Source: DASUPK01 sp963801055 (GTDB lineage: Bacteria; Actinomycetota; Thermoleophilia; Solirubrobacterales; 70-9). Taken from it: 64,000 nucleotides of DNA. Position 1 is the first letter of the stretch. Each line of letters opens with the position of its first letter. Of the stretch, positions 43,931 to 52,051 are shown in pieces. The stretch lies in the NCBI GenBank assembly GCA_963801055.1, contig CAWDDE010000009.1:1-64000 (forward strand). The letters run 5' to 3'. Position numbers and translations under genes: made by a program. The notes beneath the pieces are model-generated. The model was given only the letters and a program-made list of their open reading frames with translations, searched no databases and was not told the DNA's origin.

Positions 43931-44673
43931 GCTTCGAGTTCCTCGCCCCCGACGCCGCCCAGCCGCTCAACGGGACCCGGCCGGCGTTCCGCAGCCCGAT
44001 CGAGTGGACCCTTCGGGATCAGGGGGCGAACTTCACCGGGCGCTCCGGCTGGAGGGTGGTGACCGACTACGGGAATCCGGGCGCAGAGTCGGTCGCCTGC
44101 CGGGACTCGGTCGGGGTCGCCGATCTCTCCTTCCTCGGCAAGTTGGAGCTCCAGGCCGCGCCCGGAATCGCCTCGTCGATCGTCGCGGAGCTCACCGGCG
44201 GGGGCGCGCTGGCGCCCGGGCGGGCGACAGTGCACGAAGAGGTCTGGTGGTGCCCGATGACGATGGGCCGCGTGCTGGCTCTTACCCCGCCCGAGAGGAC
44301 GGCGGAGGTGCGCGACCGCCTCGACGCCGCGGCCTCTGCCGCTTCGTTCGCCTCCGTCGTCGAGATGACGGCCGCATACGGCTCGAACGCGCTGATCGGG
44401 CCGCTCGCCCGCGAGACCTTCGCCAGGACCATGGCGCTCGACCTGAGACCGGATCATTTCGCCCAGGGGGACTTCGCCCCGGTCTCGGTGGCCCGTACGC
44501 CCGGAATGGTCCTGAGGCAGGGGGCTGATCTGTACCTGCATCTCTTCGGATCCGGATTCGCCCAATACATCTGGACCGTCTTCATCGACGCGGCGCGCCA
44601 CCTGGGCGGGAGGGCTATCGGCGCCAGGGCGCTGGAGGCCGCGACGAGGACAGCGGAGGGCGTCCGTGCGTGA
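43927..44673 (+). CDS. soxG: Sarcosine oxidase gamma-subunit-like protein (MgdD-like)
   Basis: A 248-residue small GcvT-fold subunit, weakly conserved in all members: RDSVGVADLSFLGKLELQ, PPERTAEVRDRLDAAA, VEMTAAYGSNALIGPLARE and HLFGSGFAQYIWTVFIDAARHLGG near the end. It shapes the folate chamber with the alpha C-terminal domain. Gene order and ATGA coupling to alpha support the call. The N-terminal ~50 residues (PDAAQPLNGTRPAFRSPIEW) are typical gamma-type. Confidence 0.8.
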   Translation: MSFEFLAPDAAQPLNGTRPAFRSPIEWTLRDQGANFTGRSGWRVVTDYGNPGAESVACRDSVGVADLSFLGKLELQAAPGIASSIVAELTGGGALAPGRATVHEEVWWCPMTMGRVLALTPPERTAEVRDRLDAAASAASFASVVEMTAAYGSNALIGPLARETFARTMALDLRPDHFAQGDFAPVSVARTPGMVLRQGADLYLHLFGSGFAQYIWTVFIDAARHLGGRAIGARALEAATRTAEGVRA

Positions 44674-45883
44674 CCTGTTTCGAAAGCGCCGCATGTGGCG
44701 GCGGACGCCCGACCTCAGGGACCGGTACGACGTCGTCATCGTGGGCGGTGGTTCGCACGGGCTGGCGATCGCCTACTACCTTGCCCGCGACCATGGGATC
44801 AGCGACGTCTGCGTGCTGGAGCAGGGCTACATCGGCTCCGGCGCCGCCGGGCGCAACACGACGATCCTGCGCTCCAACTACAAGACACCCGAGGGCGCGC
44901 GCTTCTACGACGCCTCGGTGCGCCTCTACGAGGGTCTCTCCACGGAGCTGCGGTTCAACCTCCTCTTCTCACAACAGGGGCATCTGACCCTCGCGCACAC
45001 CGACCGGGCGATGTTCGTGATGAACGAGCGGGCCGAGGTCAACCGCCTGGCGGGGATCGACTCCCGGGTGATCGGCCCGGAGGAGATCGCACGGCTCGCG
45101 CCCGCGATGTCGCTCAGCCCCGACGCGGTCTATCCCGTGATGGGTGCGCTCTACCACCCGCCCGGCGGGATCATCCGTCACGACGCGGTGGTCTGGGGTT
45201 TCGCGAGCGCCGCTGACGCCGCGGGCGCCGAGATCCACCCGTATCGGCAGGTAACCGGGATCGAGCGCTCGAACGGGCGCGCCACCGGAGTCGTCCTCGC
45301 CGACGGCAGGCGGATCGATGCCGGGACGGTCATCAACGCCACCGCCGGCTGGAGCTCGACCGTCGCCGCTATGGCCGGGATCGAGCTTCCGATCACCACC
45401 CACATCCTGCAGGCCTTCGTGACAGAGCCGCTGAAGCCGCTGCTCGACATTGTCGTCGTCTCCTCGCAGATGCACGTCTACATCTCCCAGACCGACCGCG
45501 GGGAGTTCCTGATCGGTGCCGAGATCGAGCCCTGGACCACCTACCGCCAGCAGGGGACGCTCACCTTTCTGCAGGAGTGCTCGCGCCACACCCTCGAGCT
45601 CTTTCCTCAGCTGGAGCGCGCCCGCATGCTCCGCAGCTGGGCGGGGCTGTGCGACATCACCCCGGACTACAGCCCGATCCTCGGCCGCACGGAGGTGGAC
45701 GGCTTCCTGCTCAGCGCCGGCTGGGGCACCTACGGCTTCAAGGCCGCGCCGATCGTCGGCAAGACGATGGCCGAGCTGATCGCCACGGACGAAGTCCCCG
45801 AGCTGATCGAGTCGTTCGCGCTAGAGCGCTTCTACGAAGACCGGCTGGTCTCCGAGGTTGGCGCGGCGGCAGTCTCGCATTGA
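44666..45883 (+). CDS. soxB: Sarcosine oxidase beta-subunit-like protein (MgdA-like)
   Basis: A 405-residue FAD flavoprotein holding the amine-oxidising site. FAD motif VVIVGGGSHGLAIAYYLA near 23-40; SGAAGRNTTILRSNY near 58-72; His172 in GGIIRHDAVVWG aligns with the histidine that carries covalent FMN in the heterotetrameric enzymes; DITPDYSPILG and GWGTYGFKAAPIVG close the FAD site. In the N-methylglutamate pathway it would oxidise N-methylglutamate to glutamate and a one-carbon unit. GTG 44666 overlaps soxG by 8 bp. Last of the four subunit genes here, whereas beta usually comes first. Confidence 0.9.
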   Translation: MRDLFRKRRMWRRTPDLRDRYDVVIVGGGSHGLAIAYYLARDHGISDVCVLEQGYIGSGAAGRNTTILRSNYKTPEGARFYDASVRLYEGLSTELRFNLLFSQQGHLTLAHTDRAMFVMNERAEVNRLAGIDSRVIGPEEIARLAPAMSLSPDAVYPVMGALYHPPGGIIRHDAVVWGFASAADAAGAEIHPYRQVTGIERSNGRATGVVLADGRRIDAGTVINATAGWSSTVAAMAGIELPITTHILQAFVTEPLKPLLDIVVVSSQMHVYISQTDRGEFLIGAEIEPWTTYRQQGTLTFLQECSRHTLELFPQLERARMLRSWAGLCDITPDYSPILGRTEVDGFLLSAGWGTYGFKAAPIVGKTMAELIATDEVPELIESFALERFYEDRLVSEVGAAAVSH

Positions 45884-45905
45884 TCGATATGGAGAGAAGG
45901 AGGAG

Positions 45906-47582
45906 ATGAAGACTAGCCTCGAGATCGCCCAGGAAGCGCAGCTCGAACCGATTGACGTGATCGGCCAGCGAGTCGGACTCGAGCCCGACGAGATCGAGCC
46001 CTATGGACGAAACAAGGCGAAGATCTCGCTCGCTGCGATCGACCGGCTCGCCGGCAAGCCGGACGCCAAGCTCGTCTGCGTCGCCGGGATGACGCCGACG
46101 AGGGCCGGCGAGGGAAAGACCACCACCTCGGTGGCGCTGACGGAGGGCTTGGGCCACATAGGCAAGAGTCCGGTTCTCTGCCTGAGGGAGCCCTCCCTGG
46201 GCCCCGTGTTCGGAATCAAGGGCGGCGCCGCCGGCGGCGGGCTCGCCCAGGTGGTGCCCATGGAGGACCTCAACCTCCACTTCACCGGCGACATCCATGC
46301 GATCGGAGCAGCCAACAACCTGCTCGCCGCCCTGCTCGACGCGTCGATCCTTCACGGCAACCCTCACAAGATCGACGCCCTGCGGGTGACCTGGAAGCGA
46401 GCCGTCGACATGAACGACCGCGCACTGCGCGCGGTGGCACTGGGCCTCGGTGGCGCCGCCAACGGCTACCCCCGCGAGAGCGGATTCGACATCACCGCCG
46501 CCTCCGAGGTGATGGCGATCCTCGCCGTCGCCCGCGACATCCAGGACCTGCGGGAGCGGCTGGGAAAGATCACGGCCGCCTACTCCCACGAGGGCGAGCC
46601 GGTAACCGCCGACGACCTGGGGGCAGCCGGAGCGATGGCCGTGCTGTTGAAGGACGCGATCAAGCCGAACCTGATCCAGACCCTCGAGGGGCAGCCCTGC
46701 CTGATGCACGCCGGGCCGTTCGCAAACATCGCCCACGGCAACTCATCGCTGATCGCCGACCTCCTTGGGCTGAAGCTCGGGGACTACGTCGTCACCGAAT
46801 CCGGGTTCGGCTCGGACATGGGGATGGAGAAGTTCATCGACATCGTCTGCCGGGCGGGAGGGATCCGCCCCAGCGCGGTGGTGCTGGTTGCGACGGTGCG
46901 AGCCCTGAAGCACCACGGGGGTCTCGACGAGGCCGAAGGGGCGAGCAAGACGCGGGCCCGGGAGGCGATCGAGGCCGGGATCGGCAACCTCTACCGCCAT
47001 CTGGGCATCGTGGAGGAATTCGGATTGCCCGCCGTGGTGGCCGTCAACCGCAGGCCGGAGGACACGGACGAGGAGGTTGAGCTGGTCCGGCGACTCGCCG
47101 AACAAGGGGGAGCGGCGGGGGCCGCGATCAGCACCGGCTTCGCGGAGGGCGGCAAGGGAACCGCAGAGCTGGCCGAGGCCGTCGCCGCCGCCTGCGACGG
47201 GCCAAGCGATCTCCGCCTTCTCTACGACGACGACGACGACGTCAAGTCGAAGATCGAGACGATCGGCGAGCGCATCTACGGCGCCGCGGAGATCGTCTAC
47301 TACTTCGAGGCAGAGCGGAAGATCCGGCAGTTCACGGACCAGGGCCTCGCCCATCTGCCGGTCTGCATGGCGAAGACCCCACTCTCGCTCTCGGCAGACC
47401 CCGAGCTGCTCGGTGCCCCCACCGGTTTCCAGCTTCCGGTCCGGGACGTTCGCGCCTATACCGGCGCCGGTTGGCTGGTGCCACTGTGCGGCGCCATCCA
47501 GCAGATGCCGGGTTTGGGCAAGACGCCCGCTGCCCACAACGTGGACGTCGACGCCCAGGGCCGGACGGTCGGGCTGTTCTAG
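45906..47582 (+). CDS. fhs: Formate-tetrahydrofolate ligase
   Basis: A 558-residue enzyme interconverting formate + THF + ATP and 10-formyl-THF. ATP site PTRAGEGKTTT (64-74); LREPSLGPVFGIKGGAAGGG near 98-117; NNLLAALLDASI; the folate/formate region GIRPSAVVLVATVRALKHHGG; and KTPLSLS and PGLGKTPAAHNVDVD near the end. In this operon it most likely runs toward formate, saving ATP from methylene-THF oxidation. Strong ribosome-binding site AGAAGGAGGAG before ATG 45906. Follows the soxB-like gene by 22 bp. Confidence 0.95.
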   Translation: MKTSLEIAQEAQLEPIDVIGQRVGLEPDEIEPYGRNKAKISLAAIDRLAGKPDAKLVCVAGMTPTRAGEGKTTTSVALTEGLGHIGKSPVLCLREPSLGPVFGIKGGAAGGGLAQVVPMEDLNLHFTGDIHAIGAANNLLAALLDASILHGNPHKIDALRVTWKRAVDMNDRALRAVALGLGGAANGYPRESGFDITAASEVMAILAVARDIQDLRERLGKITAAYSHEGEPVTADDLGAAGAMAVLLKDAIKPNLIQTLEGQPCLMHAGPFANIAHGNSSLIADLLGLKLGDYVVTESGFGSDMGMEKFIDIVCRAGGIRPSAVVLVATVRALKHHGGLDEAEGASKTRAREAIEAGIGNLYRHLGIVEEFGLPAVVAVNRRPEDTDEEVELVRRLAEQGGAAGAAISTGFAEGGKGTAELAEAVAAACDGPSDLRLLYDDDDDVKSKIETIGERIYGAAEIVYYFEAERKIRQFTDQGLAHLPVCMAKTPLSLSADPELLGAPTGFQLPVRDVRAYTGAGWLVPLCGAIQQMPGLGKTPAAHNVDVDAQGRTVGLF

Positions 47583-47590
47583 TCGGAGCG

Positions 47591-48208
47591 ATGGCCGAGT
47601 TCGGCAGCCGAGGCATCGAGGAGGCGCTCGCCGCGCTGGCCTCGCCGCGGGAGCCGGCCGCAGCCGGTGTCGCCTCGGCGTTCACCGCCGCCGCTGCCGC
47701 CGGGGTTGTCGAGCTCGCGGCGGCGCTGGCCGCCAAGAGGATCGCCGCACAGGACCGGGGTGCCGGCGGCGAGTCTGCGGACCGCATGCGCGCGCTTGCG
47801 GAGCAAGCCGGCAAACTCCGAGGGCGCCTGCTCGCCGCGGGGGATGAGGATGCGCGGGCCTATGCCCGGGTGGCCACCGCCCGCGAGGGGCGTGAACAGG
47901 CCAGGGCGCTGGATCGAGCGAGCGACCCACCACTTGCGATCGCCGAGAGTGCCGCTGCGGTCGCCGAGCGGGCAGCCGAGGTCGCCGACGCCGGAGACTG
48001 GACGTTTACGGCTGACGCGGTCGTTGCCGGGGAGCTGGCGGCGGCGGCGGCACTCGGTTGCGCGCAGTTGGTCGAGGCGAACCTCGCCGCACATCCGGAG
48101 GATCCCCGCCCAGCACGTGCCCGCGCCGCTGCGGACCTCGCCGCACGCGCCAGCCGCAACGCGTCGGATCGCGTGAGCCGCACCGTGGCGGATCACAGGG
48201 CGCGCTGA
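47591..48208 (+). CDS. fchA: Cyclodeaminase/cyclohydrolase-family protein (FchA-like methenyl-THF cyclohydrolase)
   Basis: A 205-residue all-helical protein, 8 bp after fhs. SPREPAAAGVASAFTAAAAAGVVELAAALA resembles the glycine/alanine helix of FTCD-C/FchA (usually with PGGGS..A), followed by AGDEDARAYARV, SDPPLAIAESAAAVAERA and ADAVVAGELAAAAALGCAQLVEANL, all FchA-type segments. It would open methenyl-THF to 10-formyl-THF for Fhs. The glycine cluster is partly replaced (REPAAAG), so activity is not assured. No methylene-THF dehydrogenase is in the window. Confidence 0.72.
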   Translation: MAEFGSRGIEEALAALASPREPAAAGVASAFTAAAAAGVVELAAALAAKRIAAQDRGAGGESADRMRALAEQAGKLRGRLLAAGDEDARAYARVATAREGREQARALDRASDPPLAIAESAAAVAERAAEVADAGDWTFTADAVVAGELAAAAALGCAQLVEANLAAHPEDPRPARARAAADLAARASRNASDRVSRTVADHRAR

Positions 48209-48238
48209 GCGCCCGTGCACTTGGCTACGCTCGCGCCC

Positions 48239-49015
48239 GTGTCTCAGCAGTCGCTGGTGGACGTAACGGAAGCCGCGCTGCGGCAGCGCCTGGCGCCCGG
48301 CCGCGCTCGCTTCGGGGATCGCCTGCCGCCCGAGAAGGAACTGGCCGGTTCACTCGGCGTCTCGAGAGGCACCCTGCGCCTCGCCCTCGAGCGGCTGGAG
48401 GGCAATGGCGAGGTGAATCGCAGGCAGGGCAGCGGCACCTTCGTGGGGCGGGTGGCGATGCCTGCCGCCTTCAGCGAGGGTCTCGAGGTGCTCGAGTCCT
48501 ACGCGTCCCTGGCCCGCCGCCAGGGCAAGCGGCTCAGCGTCCGCAACCTCTCCGTCGAGCAGGCACGAACACCTGGCTACGTTGCGGAGGCGCTAAGAGT
48601 CCGCCGGGGAGTGAAGGCGCCGCTGATCCAGCGGACCCTGGTTGCCGACAGCACGGTGGCCGCCCACATGCGCGACATCGTGCATCCCGGCATCACACTG
48701 CCTCCAGCGGACGAGCTCCGCTCGGCGCTCGAGTCGGGAAAGATGGTGCTCGACGTCCTCGTCGAGCACGAGGTCCCGATCGCGTTCGCGAAGACGCATG
48801 TGCGTCCGCGGCTGGTTGAGCCCAACACCCGGCTGGGGCAAGCGTTGGAAGCGACGCGGGTCACCGCCACGCTCGAGCTGATCGAGGTCATGCACCTGGC
48901 AGAAGGGCAGGCGGTGCAGTACTCCACTGAGGTATTCGCGCCCGGTTCCATCGATCTGCACGTGATGCGCAGCCTCCAGGTCTCAGCGGACGAGGACGAC
49001 AGGACCGGCGGCTGA
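48239..49015 (+). CDS. GntR-family regulator with UTRA-type domain
   Basis: A 258-residue HutC-subfamily regulator. The GntR winged helix spans about 5-75: LAPGRARFGDRLPPEKELAGSLGVSRGTLRLALERLEGNGEVNRRQGSGTFVG holds the classical signature in pieces. The UTRA-like ligand domain follows (about 85-245). GTG 48239 has TACGCT seven bases upstream, so it is probably leaderless and transcribed separately from fchA. Being the only regulator inside the amine cluster, it is the natural controller of the glnT1/soxDAGB region. Ligand unknown. Confidence 0.85.
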   Translation: MSQQSLVDVTEAALRQRLAPGRARFGDRLPPEKELAGSLGVSRGTLRLALERLEGNGEVNRRQGSGTFVGRVAMPAAFSEGLEVLESYASLARRQGKRLSVRNLSVEQARTPGYVAEALRVRRGVKAPLIQRTLVADSTVAAHMRDIVHPGITLPPADELRSALESGKMVLDVLVEHEVPIAFAKTHVRPRLVEPNTRLGQALEATRVTATLELIEVMHLAEGQAVQYSTEVFAPGSIDLHVMRSLQVSADEDDRTGG

Positions 49016-49042
49016 GCCGGTTGCCGCGGGATCGAAGCGAGC

Positions 49043-50323
49043 TCAGGTCCATGGGTAGGGGCCCGAGGAGGCGAGATGTGTCTCGCCCCTTGCGAATCGG
49101 GAGAGCCTGTAGGCGTCGAGGCCGGGCTCGCCGTCGAGGATGTCGTCGGCGGCCAGGCGCCCCAGCGCCAGCATCTTGAAGCCGTGGCCGGAGTCCACGA
49201 TCGCGTAGGCGTTCGGCAGCACCCAGTCGCAGACCGGATAGTTGTCCGGGGTGTGGGCGACGATGCCGCCCGCCGGAGTGACCTGCCACTCGCCGCTCCG
49301 TCCGCGGAAGCGCCCGAAGGCGGCCGCCAGCCCCGACTCGAAGAACTCGGCAAACCCCGGATCGGCCGCGTGCATGGGGTTGGTGGGTCCGTACGGGTCG
49401 AGCTCCGGGTCCGAGAGCAGGACCGGGAGGCCGCCGCCGGTCACGCCGGTTCCGGTCCGGCCCATGTGGAAGTAGATCCCCCACGCGCCGGGCAGCAGCT
49501 GACGGCCGTCGCGGTCGGAGCGCAGCCCACCTGCCTGGTCGAGATGAACGACCGGAGCCTCGCGCCCCGCGCGCCCGCCAAGCCCGGTGCCCGGAAGGGC
49601 GAACTGACCCTCCTGCGCCTTCCAGTAGGAGATCAAGGGCTGGGTCTCTCCCGGGCCGGTTAGGTCGACTTCGGCAGCCTGGCCCAGCATCTCCCAGAGG
49701 CGGGCCGCCCAGGGGCCGGGCGCCGCGACCACCGCCTCGCAATCGAGCCTGCCGGCCGAGGTGTGCACAATCTCGACGCCACATTGGCCGAGCTCGAACC
49801 CGGTCACCTCGACGCCCTCGACGATCCGCGCTCCGGCCGCCCGCGCGCGCTCGGCCAGGTACCGCACGGTCTGCATGGCGTCCGCCCAGCCTCCCCGGCT
49901 CTCGTAGAGGACAGCCTCCACCGGCGCCTCCCAGTCTGGCCAGGTCCAGGTCAGGTACTCGCGGCAGCTCCCGGCCCCAACGACCAGCTCCGACTCGTAC
50001 CCCGCGCTCTCGTGCTGCTCGCGGATCGCGACCAGATCCTCGACCTGGGCCGGGGGTACAGCGGCGAGGTAGCCGACCTGTCTGAACCCATAGCCGCCGG
50101 GGTCCGCCTCGAACATCTCAACCGATTGCCGGATCAGGTCGGTGACCGCCGGAGAGCGGTAGTAGTTGCGCACGATCCCGCCGGCGATGCCGGAGGCGCC
50201 GGCGCCGATCCGGTCCTTCTCGAGGACCAGCACGTCGGTGCCGCGCTCCGCCAGACGCCAGGCCGCAGAGAGGCCGTGGACTCCGCCGCCGATGACGACC
50301 TGGCCGGCGCCCTTCAGCTCCAC
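49043..50323 (-). CDS. DAO-type FAD oxidoreductase, second of a tandem pair
   Basis: A 426-residue D-amino-acid-oxidase/SoxB-like flavoprotein. VVIGGGVHGLSAAWRLAERG (FAD turn near 9-28), GAGASGIAGGIVRNYYRSP, an inner beta domain and the C-terminal FAD segment DNYPVCDWVLPNAYAIVDSGHGFKML. It overlaps its paralogue by 10 bp and both end with SSGPYPW-like or SSSPYPW-like tails, showing recent duplication. Substrates of the family are secondary/tertiary amines or amino acids. It ends the second glnT-mgs operon. Confidence 0.82.
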   Translation of the reverse strand: MELKGAGQVVIGGGVHGLSAAWRLAERGTDVLVLEKDRIGAGASGIAGGIVRNYYRSPAVTDLIRQSVEMFEADPGGYGFRQVGYLAAVPPAQVEDLVAIREQHESAGYESELVVGAGSCREYLTWTWPDWEAPVEAVLYESRGGWADAMQTVRYLAERARAAGARIVEGVEVTGFELGQCGVEIVHTSAGRLDCEAVVAAPGPWAARLWEMLGQAAEVDLTGPGETQPLISYWKAQEGQFALPGTGLGGRAGREAPVVHLDQAGGLRSDRDGRQLLPGAWGIYFHMGRTGTGVTGGGLPVLLSDPELDPYGPTNPMHAADPGFAEFFESGLAAAFGRFRGRSGEWQVTPAGGIVAHTPDNYPVCDWVLPNAYAIVDSGHGFKMLALGRLAADDILDGEPGLDAYRLSRFARGETHLASSGPYPWT

Positions 50324-51603
50324 GGATAAGGGCTGCTCGAAACCGGGTGCAGCTCGCCGGTCGCGAAGCGCTCGTAGCGGAAGGGCTGGAGCAGAGTCGA
50401 GTGCTCCCCCTGGAGCTCCCGGGCGATCTCGCGGCCGACGGCGATCATCTTGTAGCCGTGGTTTGAGTCTGCGGCGACGTAGACGTTCGGCCTCATCCGG
50501 TCGAAGACGGGGAAGTTGTCGGCGGTGAAGGCGCCGGCACCACCGGAGCGCATCTGCACGTACTTGGAGCGGCAGCCCTCAAAGCGCTCCATGCAGTGCG
50601 ACAGCGCTGCGCACCAGAGGTCGGGGAAGCCCGGCTCCACGGTCCCTGTCGGGTAGGGATCAACCTCGAGCTCCTGCCCCATCGGCAGCGGCTGAGCGCC
50701 CCCCTGGACGGTCTCGCGGTCAGGCTTGACGTAGATGCCCCACGGCCCCTCGGTGACGAGCTCGCCATTGTCGGCGTGAAGCGGCCGGTCGGAGTCCACA
50801 TGCAGCACCGGCGACTCGCGTCCGTCGGCGATGCTGAGCGTCGCGGGCGGCAGCTCGACCTCTCCCTCCTGCAGGTACCAGTAGGTCCACATCGGCGCGT
50901 CGCGCTCGACCTCTCCGTCGGGGTGGTGGACGTCGAGCCGGTCGGGCAGGCCGAGGAGCTCCCAGACCTGCGGCGTCCACGGCCCCACGGCGATCACCAC
51001 CTGCTCGACCTCGACCGGGCCGGCGCTGGTCTCGACCCTCTCAGCCGCGCCGGAGCCGTCGAGCTCGAAGCCTGTCACCTCCACCCCCTCCTCGATGCGG
51101 GCGCCGGCGGCCCGCGCCTTGTCGGCGAGGCCGATCATCGACTCCCGGTTGAAGGCGAAGCCGCCCACCGTCTCGTGCAGGCAGACGGTCAGGCCCTCAG
51201 CGCGCCAGTCGGGGTAGAGCTCGCGCATGTGGGCGGCCACCTCGTCCGTCCCGGTGTAGAGCTCCGACGAATAGCCGATGCGCTGCTGGCGCTCGAACAC
51301 CTCGGCCAGCTCGGGCTCCTGCGCCCGCGGGGCGACTGCGAGGTATCCCGAGCCGTGATAGTGGAGCGTCTCGGGATCGCTCTCCCAGATCTCCACGCAG
51401 GCGGCGATCAGCTCCTGCATCGCGGGCTGGAAGTAGTTGTTGCGGATGACGCCGCAGGCAATGCCCGAGGCGCCGGCGCCGACCTCCGCCTTGTCGAGCA
51501 CGAGCGCCTCCTCCCCAGCCTCGGCCAGGTGCCAGGCGGTGGACAGCCCGTGGACGCCCGCGCCGACGATTAGATGCCGTGCGGAATCCGGCAGCGCTTC
51601 CAT
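50314..51603 (-). CDS. DAO-type FAD oxidoreductase, first of a tandem pair
   Basis: A 429-residue paralogue of the next gene: LIVGAGVHGLSTAWHLAEAG near 12-31, GAGASGIACGVIRNNYFQP, and C-terminal TADNFPVFDRMRPNVYVAADSNHGYKMI. No covalent-FMN His motif like that of the soxB protein is evident. The pair may form a heterodimeric or heteromeric dehydrogenase, or two steps on related amines. 4 bp after the unknown 147-aa gene; overlaps the second flavoprotein by 10 bp. Confidence 0.82.
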   Translation of the reverse strand: MEALPDSARHLIVGAGVHGLSTAWHLAEAGEEALVLDKAEVGAGASGIACGVIRNNYFQPAMQELIAACVEIWESDPETLHYHGSGYLAVAPRAQEPELAEVFERQQRIGYSSELYTGTDEVAAHMRELYPDWRAEGLTVCLHETVGGFAFNRESMIGLADKARAAGARIEEGVEVTGFELDGSGAAERVETSAGPVEVEQVVIAVGPWTPQVWELLGLPDRLDVHHPDGEVERDAPMWTYWYLQEGEVELPPATLSIADGRESPVLHVDSDRPLHADNGELVTEGPWGIYVKPDRETVQGGAQPLPMGQELEVDPYPTGTVEPGFPDLWCAALSHCMERFEGCRSKYVQMRSGGAGAFTADNFPVFDRMRPNVYVAADSNHGYKMIAVGREIARELQGEHSTLLQPFRYERFATGELHPVSSSPYPWS

Positions 51604-51607
51604 GGCA

Positions 51608-52051
51608 TCAGTGATCCGGCGGCTCCCAGCCCTCGAGCACCTGCGGCCTCCAGTCCGCGCCGACGGTCTGGGATCCGTCGACCCAGGGGCCCAGCTCGGG
51701 CTGCGGGAACTTCGCGTGCGGCCCCTTGAGCCGGATGCCGTAGGAGTTGCCGGAGGTCAGGTGCGCGATCAGCACCTTGCGGGCGATCTCGTCCTCCCGA
51801 CCCTCCGGGACCGGGAAGTAGATCCGAAGGAACGAGTTCGAGTAGCGGTCGAAGACGGCGGGTGTGCCTTCCTCCTCGAGAAGCTCGACGTCCTCGAGCC
51901 AGTTCAGATCCTTGCCCGGGGTCGCCGCCTCGAGGTCGATGTCCTCTACGAGCGAGATGTCCTCCTGATAGGGGAAGCGCTTGCCGGAGAGGTACTCGGC
52001 GTCGATCGAGACGACCTTCTCGGGCTCACGCACGTGGTCGGCGCGGGTCAC
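51608..52051 (-). CDS. Unknown 147-residue protein linked to the second mgs-like module
   Basis: I do not recognise a family. The protein is acidic, soluble and without signal peptide or cysteines. An N-terminal half rich in Asp/Glu (SLVEDIDLEAATPGKDLNW, EDVELLEEEGTPAVFD) precedes a more structured half: RYSNSFLRIYFPVPEGREDEIARKVL, HLTSGNSYGIRLKGPHAKF, and a Trp-containing tail. GTG 52051 overlaps the FMN-subunit stop (GTGA), and the flavoprotein follows 4 bp after its stop, so it is locked in the operon. It could be a small extra subunit or an assembly factor. No counterpart exists in the first module. Confidence 0.75.
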   Translation of the reverse strand: MTRADHVREPEKVVSIDAEYLSGKRFPYQEDISLVEDIDLEAATPGKDLNWLEDVELLEEEGTPAVFDRYSNSFLRIYFPVPEGREDEIARKVLIAHLTSGNSYGIRLKGPHAKFPQPELGPWVDGSQTVGADWRPQVLEGWEPPDH

